From the NCBI RefSeq assembly GCF_037622515.1, contig NZ_JBBJCN010000009.1, positions 57,224 through 121,223 of the forward strand: DNA of 64,000 nt, given 5' to 3'. The position numbers were made by a program, and so were the translations under genes. The notes beneath the pieces are model-generated. The model had not been told where the DNA came from. It worked only from the letters and a program-made list of their open reading frames with translations, and searched no databases. Position 1 is the stretch's first letter. Each line of letters opens with the position of its first letter. Source of the stretch: Paradesertivirga superstes (GTDB lineage: Bacteria; Bacteroidota; Bacteroidia; Sphingobacteriales; Sphingobacteriaceae). Shown piece by piece: positions 1 through 8,952 of the stretch.

Positions 1-2127
1 AAAATTGCTGCCGGGGAGGTGTTTTTACCCGTTCTTTCAGGAACATTGACAACCTTGGCGCCTTTTATACCGCTGTTATTCTGGCCTGGAATTATTGGTG
101 AATTTATGTTTTTCCTGCCCATAACCCTCATCATTACATTACTGGCATCTTTGGTTGTGGCCTACATTATAAACCCTGTTTTTGCGGTAGATTTTATGCA
201 TCCGCATGATGAGAATTCGCATATAAAGCCAACGTTCGATAGAAGCACCAAGAGAACAATGTGGATTTTTGGCGGACTTGCAATTGTAGCTTATCTTATC
301 AATTTCGGATTTGGGAATTTTATAGTGGTTATTGCATTGCTATACCTTTTGAATCATTTCTACCTTACCTCGGCTATAGAAAAGTTTCAGAAGAAAATAT
401 GGCCTGCCTTTCAGGATAAGTATGTAAGACTTTTGGCATGGGCTTTAGACAGACCAAGAGCAATGCTTTTATGGACAGTCGGGTTACTCTTTTTTACAAT
501 CGGGCTAATGTTCGTGGTACCTCCGAAAGTGGTTTTTTTTCCGACAGCCGATCCGAATTTTGCCTTTGTATATGTCGCACTGCCTATTGGTACTGATCAG
601 GAATATACAAATGAAGTAGTGAAAAAAGTTGAAGAACAGGTTACGAAAGCCGTAGGTGGCAAAAGTAATCCGGATGTTTCATCTATTATATCCAATGTGA
701 CAATTGGCGTAACAGATCCGCAGGATGAGGATCAGGGAAATTATCCAAATAAAGGAAAAGTAACCGTAGCTTTTGTTGAATTTGGTAAAAGAGTGGGAGA
801 GCCAACGGTAAACTACCTCGATAAAATTCGTAAAGCAGTAAAAGGAATACCCGGAGCAGAGATTTCTGTTGCGCAGGAGCAAGGGGGCCCTCCAACAGCA
901 AAACCTATCAGCATCGAAATTACAGGCGACAATTTAGATTCATTGATAAGAGCTTCAGAGCATTTGAAGAAATATATTGAGTCTAAACAAATTGCAGGAA
1001 TCGAAGAGCTTAAATCCGACTTCCAGAACAATAAGCCTGAAATTATATTTGATGTTGACAGAGAACGTGCTAATCGTGAAGGAATTTCGACGGGCCAGAT
1101 AGGCGGGGATCTCCGGACAGCAATATTCGGAAAAGAGGTTTCCAAGTTTCGCGATGCTAATGAGGATTATGAAATTAACGTTAGGGCGCAGGAAGATCAG
1201 CGAAATAACCTGGAGGCTATAAGAAACATGAAGGTTACCTACCGTGACATGGCCATGGGTGGTATTATCCGTCAGGTGCCATTGTCATCTTTTGCTAAAA
1301 TCGATTATGTAAATACTTATGGTGGCATTAAGCGTAAACAGGAGAAACGGATAATCATTTTGTCATCCAATGTTTTGGGCGAATACAATCCTAATGAAGT
1401 AGTGGCCAGTATTCAGTCTGAAATCGATCAGTTTAAAACGCCTGATGGTATAAGTATAAAAATGACCGGTGAGCAGGAAGAGCAAATGGAAACAGCTGCA
1501 TTTTTAGGAGGTGCATTGCTTTCCGCCCTGGGCTTAATCATGATTATTTTAGTAACTCAATTTAATTCGGTGAGTAAACCCTTAATTATATTGAGCGAAA
1601 TCTTATTCAGTATTATCGGTGTTCTGTTAGGGATTACACTTTTTAGAATGGAAATGTCTATCGTTATGTCTGGTATCGGTATAGTTGCCCTTGCGGGAAT
1701 TGTGGTCCGAAACGGGATATTGCTGGTAGAGTTCACTGAGTTAATGATCGAACAGGGAATGACTGTTCGCGAATCGGTCATTGAGGCCGGAAGAACCCGG
1801 ATGACTCCTGTACTTCTTACCGCAACTGCTACAATGCTGGGTTTAATTCCACTGGCTGTAGGATTAAATATTGATTTTGCCAAGCTTTTAAATGAGGGCA
1901 ATCCCCATCTTTATTTTGGAGGGGACAACGTGGCTTTCTGGGGGCCGCTTTCATGGACAATGATATTTGGATTAGCATTCGCTACATTCCTGACATTGAT
2001 TTTGGTTCCATGTATGTATTTACTGGCAGATATTAATTCAAAACGTACCAAAGGCTGGTTTAAGAAGATATTCAGCTCCAAAAAGGAAGTGAAATATCTG
2101 CCTGTTGAGGTAGAGTCTGAAAGATAA
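1..2127 (+). CDS. RND efflux transporter, permease (5'-truncated by window edge)
   Basis: The reading frame is open from base 1, so this is the C-terminal ~708 residues of an AcrB/CusA-type inner-membrane pump that exports substrates by proton antiport through a tripartite complex. Visible features are a membrane block at the left edge with the GTLTTLAPFIPLL segment, a large periplasmic porter domain (about residues 170-490), then the second membrane block with the family-typical stretch around GIVVRNGILLVEF and the repeat-associated RTRMTPVLLTATATMLGLIPLA. The end is charged and cytoplasmic. An intrinsic terminator follows at 2144-2185. The membrane-fusion and outer-membrane partners would lie to the left and are not seen. 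The substrate cannot be told; it resembles the AcrB/MdtB-like (HAE) group more than metal pumps, but this is not certain. Confidence 0.93.
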   Translation, partial: KIAAGEVFLPVLSGTLTTLAPFIPLLFWPGIIGEFMFFLPITLIITLLASLVVAYIINPVFAVDFMHPHDENSHIKPTFDRSTKRTMWIFGGLAIVAYLINFGFGNFIVVIALLYLLNHFYLTSAIEKFQKKIWPAFQDKYVRLLAWALDRPRAMLLWTVGLLFFTIGLMFVVPPKVVFFPTADPNFAFVYVALPIGTDQEYTNEVVKKVEEQVTKAVGGKSNPDVSSIISNVTIGVTDPQDEDQGNYPNKGKVTVAFVEFGKRVGEPTVNYLDKIRKAVKGIPGAEISVAQEQGGPPTAKPISIEITGDNLDSLIRASEHLKKYIESKQIAGIEELKSDFQNNKPEIIFDVDRERANREGISTGQIGGDLRTAIFGKEVSKFRDANEDYEINVRAQEDQRNNLEAIRNMKVTYRDMAMGGIIRQVPLSSFAKIDYVNTYGGIKRKQEKRIIILSSNVLGEYNPNEVVASIQSEIDQFKTPDGISIKMTGEQEEQMETAAFLGGALLSALGLIMIILVTQFNSVSKPLIILSEILFSIIGVLLGITLFRMEMSIVMSGIGIVALAGIVVRNGILLVEFTELMIEQGMTVRESVIEAGRTRMTPVLLTATATMLGLIPLAVGLNIDFAKLLNEGNPHLYFGGDNVAFWGPLSWTMIFGLAFATFLTLILVPCMYLLADINSKRTKGWFKKIFSSKKEVKYLPVEVESER

Positions 2128-2143
2128 TCAAATACTTTTATGA

Positions 2144-2185
2144 GAAAAGGCTCTGTAATTTTTTATAGAGCCTTTTCTTGTTTTT
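2144..2185 (+). terminator. Intrinsic terminator after RND pump gene
   Basis: A perfect 11-bp stem (GAAAAGGCTCT pairing with AGAGCCTTTTC) encloses a 12-nt AT-rich loop and is followed by TTGTTTTTA. It lies between two converging genes and fits termination of the rightward pump transcript. Confidence 0.85.
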
Positions 2186-2188
2186 AGT

Positions 2189-3157
2189 TTACCTCTTTGT
2201 GAATATGTCCATAATGCGTGTAACTTTAGCGCCTTCTCCTGGATCACATGGATTTAAATCGGTTTCTCCGCAAAAATATTTTACAACCTCTTCGATCATG
2301 GGTTGCTGGATATGCTGCGGATGTATAAAGTCAAATGTTTTCGCTTCTCCGTCTTTGATGAATTGGCAGAAATTTCCGTGAAAGGGAAATACTACTTTGC
2401 CTTTTGAACCCACAATTTCGCAAAGATCTTTAGTTTCAGAATGAGGGACATTAAAGCACCAGAGCCCTTTACAAATAATATTGTTTTTAAAAGTCAGTTC
2501 GCCCGACACAATATCATCGGCCTGACTATGTTTTGCCTGATTTGCAGAATACCCGGAAACTTGTACAGGATCACCGAAGAAATAAAGCATTAAATCGATA
2601 TGGTGGGGGGCCATGTCGTGAAACAGACCACCACCAGAGACTGATGGATCTGTTCGCCAATTTACTTCAGAATTTGCTACTAAGTTTGATTGTGCCGGTT
2701 GTAAAAACTGTATCTGCACAAAACGGACATCGCCTATTTCTGAAATCAGCTCTTTTACTTTTTGAAACATAGGTAAAGCCCTTCTATAATGCGCAACTGT
2801 AAGTTTTGCATCGTTTTTTTCGGAAGCCTCGATCATACTTAAACACCCATTTTCAGAAAGTGCCATTGGCTTTTCTACATAAACAGGTTTTCCGGCCCTT
2901 AACGATGCTAATGTATATTCCTCGTGAAAAGCAGGAGGGGTGGCTATATAGATAGCGTTCACATCAGCATCATTAATTAAATCTTCAGCATTCGAATAGA
3001 ATTTTGGCACATTATGGCGCTTTGCATAATCCTGAGCTTTTGCTGCATCACGTCTCATAACAGCCACCAGGGTTGAATCAGCTATTTTATTAAATGCCGG
3101 ACCGCTTTTAATTTCAGTTACGTCGCCGCATCCTATAATTCCCCATTTTAATTTCAT
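2189..3157 (-). CDS. Gfo/Idh/MocA family oxidoreductase
   Basis: NAD(P)-dependent oxidoreductase of the Gfo/Idh/MocA family, 322 residues, near the usual length. The N-terminal Rossmann fold opens with GIIGCGDVTEIKSGPAF. The family motif EKPMAL lies near residue 95 and carries the conserved Lys. The C-terminal alpha/beta domain includes GGGLFHDMAPHHIDLMLYFFG, with the His pair usual near the active site. Such enzymes oxidise or reduce sugars, inositols or related polyols in the cytoplasm; the substrate here cannot be assigned. The ATG at the 3157 end directly precedes KLKWGIIGCG, so the start is well placed. It converges on the RND gene and has no co-directional neighbour. Confidence 0.93.
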   Translation of the reverse strand: MKLKWGIIGCGDVTEIKSGPAFNKIADSTLVAVMRRDAAKAQDYAKRHNVPKFYSNAEDLINDADVNAIYIATPPAFHEEYTLASLRAGKPVYVEKPMALSENGCLSMIEASEKNDAKLTVAHYRRALPMFQKVKELISEIGDVRFVQIQFLQPAQSNLVANSEVNWRTDPSVSGGGLFHDMAPHHIDLMLYFFGDPVQVSGYSANQAKHSQADDIVSGELTFKNNIICKGLWCFNVPHSETKDLCEIVGSKGKVVFPFHGNFCQFIKDGEAKTFDFIHPQHIQQPMIEEVVKYFCGETDLNPCDPGEGAKVTRIMDIFTKR

Positions 3158-3588
3158 TATTTAATTTTTAAACAAAGATATATTTTATAGCCATTCTTAC
3201 TATTGAATAGGTTTAGCGGGTGGCGAAATTATTAAAGCGCGTAACAGAGCAAACGCGTTAGTAGTGACTTCATGTTGATCCTACCTTCCAATCAAATTGC
3301 TTTCTGTAAACCTTGAGTCGGTAATAAATCTCTATTTAGAATCCGATTGTTTCCGTTTTTTTTATATATTTAATGCAAAGATTTAATCGCTGAAGTCGTG
3401 GTTTTCCCAGGTTAATCTTAGCTTTTCATCATGTTTTTTTAAATCTATTTTAATTATAAACTGGTTATAGAATTTAAATAGGCTCAAATATTAAGGAGTT
3501 TATATCAACATTACTAACATTAATAAACGTTTACTAAAATAAAATAATTTTCAACTCTGCATCTTGTTATAAATCTATTTTAAACCAA
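3158..3588. other. 431-bp AT-rich intergenic region between divergent genes
   Basis: This stretch separates the leftward oxidoreductase from the rightward PorP gene and must hold both promoters. I see no convincing gene, tRNA or strong hairpin in it, and no clear TAnnTTTG box close to either start. Confidence 0.5.
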
Positions 3589-4596
3589 TTGAAGAATTTA
3601 TATTTTATTTTTTTTCTTTTAGTAAGTCATGCGGGTTACTCTCAGCAGAGGCCGCAGTATACCCAATATATATTCAATAATTATCTCATAAATCCTGCAA
3701 TAACAGGCATTGAAAATTACATTGATCTAAAGGCCGGATACCGTACGCAATGGACAGGTTTGGAGGGAGCACCTGTCACCAATTATATTTCTATAAATGC
3801 TCCTTTAGGAAAGAATTTTTTAACTGGTGATGCAAATTCTTTTGGCGGACAGGAAGATAATCCGATGAGCCGGAGCTATCTTCAAAATTACATGGCTGCA
3901 GAGCCGCATCATGGGATTGGAATGCACGCTGTGATTGATAAAGCTGGTCCTATAAACCGCCTGGATATAAATGCTACTTATGCTTATCATTTAGGTTTGA
4001 CCGATAAACTAAATATAGCCGTCGGGCTTGCGGTGGGAGTTTCAAAAGTGAATCTGGACTTCTCTAAAATATTGCTGGAAAATAATATAGATCCGGCAAT
4101 TGTAGCTTCCGAAACTGAAAGTTTAAAACCTGATCTTGGCGCAGGGATTTGGATCTATGGCCCCCGATATTTTGTCGGCTTTAGTGCGCAGCAATTATTG
4201 GGTCAAAGCCTGAGTTTTACAAATGATAATAGGTATAACCAGGGCAAAGCTGTTCCTCATTATTTTTTCACGGCTGGATACAAAGTATTTATAGCAGAGG
4301 ATATTGCAGCAGTGCCTTCAATAATGATAAAAAGAGTGTCTCCAGCACCAAATAGCTATGACGCTAACCTGAAGCTGGCTTTCCGTGATAAATTTTGGTT
4401 AGGTGGCAGTTATCGCCATAATGATTCTTTTTCGGCTTTAGCCGGCTTCAATGTGAGCTATTTATTTAATCTTAGTTATTCATACGATTTTACGACATCA
4501 GATTTAGGAAATGTAAGTAACGGTACCCATGAAATTGTACTCGGACTTCTTTTAAACAATCGGTATAGAGTTACTTGTCCGCAGAGAAACTGGTGA
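3589..4596 (+). CDS. PorP/SprF family type IX secretion membrane protein
   Basis: Outer-membrane protein of the PorP/SprF family, 335 residues, needed in Bacteroidota for secretion or anchoring of partner adhesins through type IX secretion. It starts with a signal peptide ending near GYSQQ, then the family hallmark QYTQYIFNNYLINPAITGIENYIDLKAGYRTQWTG pattern, of which YTQYxFNxxxxNPA is the diagnostic part. Late segments such as SYSYDFTTSDLGNVSNGTHEI match the usual C-terminal beta-strand pattern. The only start that gives the signal peptide is TTG at 3589; no in-frame ATG is nearby upstream. The next gene, 132 bp downstream, is a large type B-sorted adhesin, which is the normal partner arrangement. 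Paralogue of the gene at 60543-61487. Confidence 0.93.
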   Translation: MKNLYFIFFLLVSHAGYSQQRPQYTQYIFNNYLINPAITGIENYIDLKAGYRTQWTGLEGAPVTNYISINAPLGKNFLTGDANSFGGQEDNPMSRSYLQNYMAAEPHHGIGMHAVIDKAGPINRLDINATYAYHLGLTDKLNIAVGLAVGVSKVNLDFSKILLENNIDPAIVASETESLKPDLGAGIWIYGPRYFVGFSAQQLLGQSLSFTNDNRYNQGKAVPHYFFTAGYKVFIAEDIAAVPSIMIKRVSPAPNSYDANLKLAFRDKFWLGGSYRHNDSFSALAGFNVSYLFNLSYSYDFTTSDLGNVSNGTHEIVLGLLLNNRYRVTCPQRNW

Positions 4597-4728
4597 TAAA
4601 TTTTGAATTTATTTTAACTTAACACTTGTATTTTTTCATCGGTTTATTGATGAGCTAGACCAGATAGTACCTAACCAATAGTTCATAATGCTGTTTTTTT
4701 TAATTTAAGATGTTTTTGAACAATAGAG

Positions 4729-7700
4729 ATGTTTCTTAGAAGGCAATTAACACTGTTATTTTTCTTTTTTTTTCTAAGCAGTTTAAACCAATTTGCTTTT
4801 TCTCAAAGCAATTCAAATAAGGGAACTGATTTCTGGGTCACTTATACGGGACATATTGATGGTGGTACAGGTGCAAATAGGTCGCGATTAACACTTTTTA
4901 TTACCTCCGAAACTAACGCAATTGTAAACATTAATGCCGGCGGAGTGCAACTTACACCAATTAGTTTATTAGCTAATCAGGCTCAGGCAATCGTGTTAGA
5001 TCCTTCTATTTACACCAATATTTATATAGGAAGTAATAACGTAATAGAAGCAAATAAGGGAATTCATGTTTCATCAGATAATCCTATCGTTGTTTATTCT
5101 CATATTTCGCGAAATGCACGATCCGCTGCTACTTTGATTTTCCCGACTAAAGCTCTCGGTAATGAATATTATTCCATAAACTATAATCAGAGCAACGGCA
5201 ATTTTTCAGAATTTACATTAGTAGGGGTAGAAGATAATACTCAGATAGAAATTACACCAAAACAAGCAAATGTCGGAAATGTCCGCCCGGCTGACGTTCC
5301 TTTTCAGATAACCTTAAACAAAGGCGATGTTTATCAGTATCAATCTTCAACAGATTTAACAGGTTCACTAATTCGAACATTAAATGGTTGCAGACCCCTT
5401 GCGGTATTCTCGGGAAGTAGCTTTACCGCGTTTTGTGAAGATAACAGTACAAGAAATCCCGGTAGCGGTGATAATCTTTACCAACAATTATTGCCCATTT
5501 CTGCATGGGGAAAGAAGTTTGTCTCGGCCCCGTTTTATAATACAGTTAATGGGAATACCGACATTTATCGGATAATTGTTTCTAAAGACAATACAACTAT
5601 AAAGGTAAATAACTCGACAACCAGTGCTAATGGCACTCCTTTATCCAATCCATATGCAAAAGGAAGTATTGTAACATTTTTCAGCAATTCCTCAAACGTT
5701 GTTGAGGCCGATAACCCTATTAGCTTAACGCAATTTCAAACCACTCAGGCATGTAATTTAAATAATGTAGGCAACAGTCCCACATATCCTGGAGACCCGG
5801 AAATGACTGTACTTAATCCTATTGAACAAACATTGACAGATGTTATTTTATATTCGGCTGTCTCTACTACAGCTGCGCCGACCAACATTACAAAACATTA
5901 TATTAATATTATCATTAAAACTGCCGATGCACCTACATTGAAGATTGACGGCATGACCTTCCCTTTATCTCAATTCGTCCCTGTTAACTCAGAATACAGT
6001 TATCTTATTCATGATGTTACAGCAAGCTCTCTTATAAATCCCACCCATCGTGTAACAGCAGGCGGAGGATTTGTTGCCATTGCTTATGGATATGGAAATG
6101 TAGAATCTTATGCCTATTTAGCAGGATCTGATTTAAAAAACCTTAATCAATTTATTCAGGTAGAAAATCCCGTTACCCAGCAACTTCTTAGCAATGGCTG
6201 CGTTAACCAACCTTATAATGTGAGTTTGGTTCTACCTTATATCACAAATTCTTTATCCTGGGATTTAGGCAATGGAATATCCCGCTCATATACAAACCCT
6301 GCTTATACAACGGTAACTTCAAATGGAGTGCAGGCATATAGTTATCAGTATCCGGAGACGGCAGAAGCTGTATATACAAGTTCAGGAAAAAAAACTTTAT
6401 CCACAACATCCATAAATCCAGCTCCGGCGGGCTGTGATGCCACAGAAACCATAAAGCTTTTTCTGGACATTTATGATCTTCCTATAGCGCAATTTTCTAT
6501 GGATAAGCCCACCGTTTGTTTGGGAACAGCCATAACATTAAATGATAACAGTACCGGAAGTGGTATTAAAAAGTGGAATTGGGATTTTGGTGATGGAATT
6601 ACAGAAAGCAGGCTAACTTCTGTTCCATTTACTCATGTATATACTAATGCAGGTGATTATGGCGTAAAGTTGGTCGTAGAATCTGATATGAATTGTTCAT
6701 CCCTCGTTTTTTCACAGGATGTTCATATTTCTCAGAATCCATCTGCTGACTTTATTTTTTCGAATATATTCTGCGAGAATCAACCGGTTACTTTTACTGA
6801 TAAGTCTTTGTCTGCTGAAGGAAATATCATTAAATGGACATGGGATTTTGATGGAGTAATACAGTCCAGAACTTCAGCAAATGCCTTTCAATATGTATTT
6901 AATAGTGTAGGGACTAAAAAGCTGAGATTACAGGTAAGTACAGATCTTGGATGCGTAAGCGATTGGAAAGAATATGCCATTTTGATTAGGCCTAAACCAC
7001 TGGTTGATTTTAATATTCCTGATTTTTGCTTAAATGATGCGGTCGCGAATTTTACAAATACTTCAACTATCGCTGACGGCACAGAAAGTCAGTTTAGTTA
7101 TAAATGGAATTTTGGTGAACCTGTTTCAGGTACAGCAAATACTTCAATCAACAAAAATGGTTCTCACATATATCAATCATCGGGAGATTATCTTGTCTCC
7201 CTGACTGTTACCTCTAATTCGGGATGTGACACGACGCTGGTAAAGCCTTTTACAGTAAATGGAAGTATTCCGAAAGCTGATTTTATAGTTCCGAATGAAA
7301 ATAATTTATGCAGCAATCAGGCTGTGGTGTTTGAAGACAAGGCATCGGTTGATTTTGGCCAGATTACCAGGATAGAATGGGATTTTGATGTCAATTCAAC
7401 GGATCCGAATACCAAGCTAGTGGACAATTCCCCAAATCTCCGAAGCTCACAATCAAAGTTGTATACTTATTTATACCCTTCTTTTAATAGTCCCGTAAAC
7501 ATAAATAAAACGATTCGAATGAAGGCATATTCGGGAGGATCATGCGTTGATAGTTTAGATAAAGTCATCACGTTAAAAGCAGTTCCGCGTGCTGACTTTG
7601 AACTGAAGGAGCAATGCCTGCCAGATGGTGTTGCCACTTTTTTAGATAAATCACTCAAAGCATCAGGCAATTTAAGTTATAAATGGGATTTTGGCGATCA

Positions 7701-8916
7701 AAACTCTAATTCTCAAACATCCAATACTTCGGCTCAGCAAAATCCCCGGCATCAATATAGTCAGGCGGGAATCTATCTGGTTACGTTAATTACTTTCGGT
7801 GAAGAAGGTTGTGCGGATACTATTAAAAAAACTGTTGAAATTCTAGGAAGCATGCCAGTAGCCGATTTTAATGTTCTGAACGGCAATACCATTTGCAGTT
7901 CGGAGCCGGTTACATTCGAAGATCAGACCACACTTGCTTTTGGAGAGGTTACGAAAATTGAATGGCAATTTGATGCCAATAATCATCCCAACGATCCTCA
8001 ATTTTCTTTGATAGATAATAGCCCGAATATTCGAAACGGCCCCATGAAGAAGTATGTTTTTCAGTATCCTATATTTCATTCTCCCGCTACTCAACTGGTT
8101 GAAATTAAAATGCTAGCCTATTCAGGAACAACCTGTGTAGCAGAAATTAAAAAGCAGATAACCTTAAAAGCTGTACCCGAAGTTGTTTTTAAGCCCATCA
8201 CTGCTCTCTGTGAAAACGCTTCGCCTTATCAGATCATCGAAACAGACGAGTTACATGGTTTTACTGGAATTGGAGTATATTCTGGCAATGCAGTGTCTGC
8301 AACGGGTTTATTTAATCCACGGCTGGCGGGCAAAGGTACCCACATCATTAACTATTCTTTTAGCGCATCTAATAATTGTACTGATACAAAAACTCAAACG
8401 ATAACTGTTTTTGAGGCCCCCACGGTTAATGCGGGCGAAGATTTAAGAGTATTACAGGGTAGCGGGGTACAGGTAAATGCTTATGCAACGGGTGTTAATC
8501 TCAGCTACATCTGGTCGCCAGCTATTGGCTTAAGCAGAACCGATATTGCAAATCCGGTTGCTTCACCCTCAGACGATGTCACATATACACTAACTGTTAC
8601 AACAAGTGAAGGTTGCAGCGTTTCTGACGAGGTATTTATTAAGGTTTTAAAACCGCTGGAAATCCCTAATACATTTACTCCCAATTCGGACGGTGTAAAT
8701 GATGTCTGGAATATAAAATATTTAGAAAATTATCCGGGTTGTACCGTCGATATTTTTAATCGGTACGGAACGAAGGTTTTCAGTACCCTTGGATATTCAC
8801 AAGTATGGGATGGCAAATCAAACGGGACTGATCTGCCTGTCGGAACATATTATTATGTCATAAATCCTCAAAACGGCAGAAAGGTTGTTAAAGGATCTAT
8901 TACGCTTTTGAGATAA
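4729..8916 (+). CDS. Large surface adhesin: IgGFc-binding-like, PKD domains, gliding-motility C-terminal sorting domain
   Basis: A 1395-residue exported protein. Order of parts: signal peptide (residues 1-26, ending AFSQ); an IgGFc-binding-like N-terminal region beginning GTDFWVTYTGH and running to about residue 480; several PKD-type beta domains marked by WDFGDG or close variants (about residues 620, 705, 780, 880, 985, 1085); an Ig-like segment; and a type B type IX sorting domain at the end (IPNTFTPNSDGVNDVW, then VDIFNRYGTKVF and the GTYYYVI strand). The last domain directs export by type IX secretion and attachment to the cell surface or gliding machinery. Two PKD-containing blocks (about residues 850-950 and 1050-1150) look like recent duplicates of each other. 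Likely function is surface adhesion; the ligand is unknown. It follows the PorP gene. Confidence 0.92.
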   Translation: MFLRRQLTLLFFFFFLSSLNQFAFSQSNSNKGTDFWVTYTGHIDGGTGANRSRLTLFITSETNAIVNINAGGVQLTPISLLANQAQAIVLDPSIYTNIYIGSNNVIEANKGIHVSSDNPIVVYSHISRNARSAATLIFPTKALGNEYYSINYNQSNGNFSEFTLVGVEDNTQIEITPKQANVGNVRPADVPFQITLNKGDVYQYQSSTDLTGSLIRTLNGCRPLAVFSGSSFTAFCEDNSTRNPGSGDNLYQQLLPISAWGKKFVSAPFYNTVNGNTDIYRIIVSKDNTTIKVNNSTTSANGTPLSNPYAKGSIVTFFSNSSNVVEADNPISLTQFQTTQACNLNNVGNSPTYPGDPEMTVLNPIEQTLTDVILYSAVSTTAAPTNITKHYINIIIKTADAPTLKIDGMTFPLSQFVPVNSEYSYLIHDVTASSLINPTHRVTAGGGFVAIAYGYGNVESYAYLAGSDLKNLNQFIQVENPVTQQLLSNGCVNQPYNVSLVLPYITNSLSWDLGNGISRSYTNPAYTTVTSNGVQAYSYQYPETAEAVYTSSGKKTLSTTSINPAPAGCDATETIKLFLDIYDLPIAQFSMDKPTVCLGTAITLNDNSTGSGIKKWNWDFGDGITESRLTSVPFTHVYTNAGDYGVKLVVESDMNCSSLVFSQDVHISQNPSADFIFSNIFCENQPVTFTDKSLSAEGNIIKWTWDFDGVIQSRTSANAFQYVFNSVGTKKLRLQVSTDLGCVSDWKEYAILIRPKPLVDFNIPDFCLNDAVANFTNTSTIADGTESQFSYKWNFGEPVSGTANTSINKNGSHIYQSSGDYLVSLTVTSNSGCDTTLVKPFTVNGSIPKADFIVPNENNLCSNQAVVFEDKASVDFGQITRIEWDFDVNSTDPNTKLVDNSPNLRSSQSKLYTYLYPSFNSPVNINKTIRMKAYSGGSCVDSLDKVITLKAVPRADFELKEQCLPDGVATFLDKSLKASGNLSYKWDFGDQNSNSQTSNTSAQQNPRHQYSQAGIYLVTLITFGEEGCADTIKKTVEILGSMPVADFNVLNGNTICSSEPVTFEDQTTLAFGEVTKIEWQFDANNHPNDPQFSLIDNSPNIRNGPMKKYVFQYPIFHSPATQLVEIKMLAYSGTTCVAEIKKQITLKAVPEVVFKPITALCENASPYQIIETDELHGFTGIGVYSGNAVSATGLFNPRLAGKGTHIINYSFSASNNCTDTKTQTITVFEAPTVNAGEDLRVLQGSGVQVNAYATGVNLSYIWSPAIGLSRTDIANPVASPSDDVTYTLTVTTSEGCSVSDEVFIKVLKPLEIPNTFTPNSDGVNDVWNIKYLENYPGCTVDIFNRYGTKVFSTLGYSQVWDGKSNGTDLPVGTYYYVINPQNGRKVVKGSITLLR

Positions 8917-8918
8917 AA

Positions 8919-8948
8919 TTCAGCTATTTGCAAAAGGAAAATAGTTGA
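8919..8948. terminator. Hairpin between converging adhesin and rpoN genes
   Basis: TTCAGCTATTT pairs with AAATAGTTGAA (11 bp with one G-T wobble) around an 8-nt loop. It fills most of the 36-bp gap between two converging stop codons. There is no strong T-tract, so it is only a possible bidirectional terminator. Confidence 0.45.
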
Positions 8949-8952
8949 ACTC

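Noticed and set aside
3158..3588. tRNA or small RNA in the divergent gap
   Set aside because: No T-loop-like GTTCGAnTC segment or cloverleaf pairing was found.
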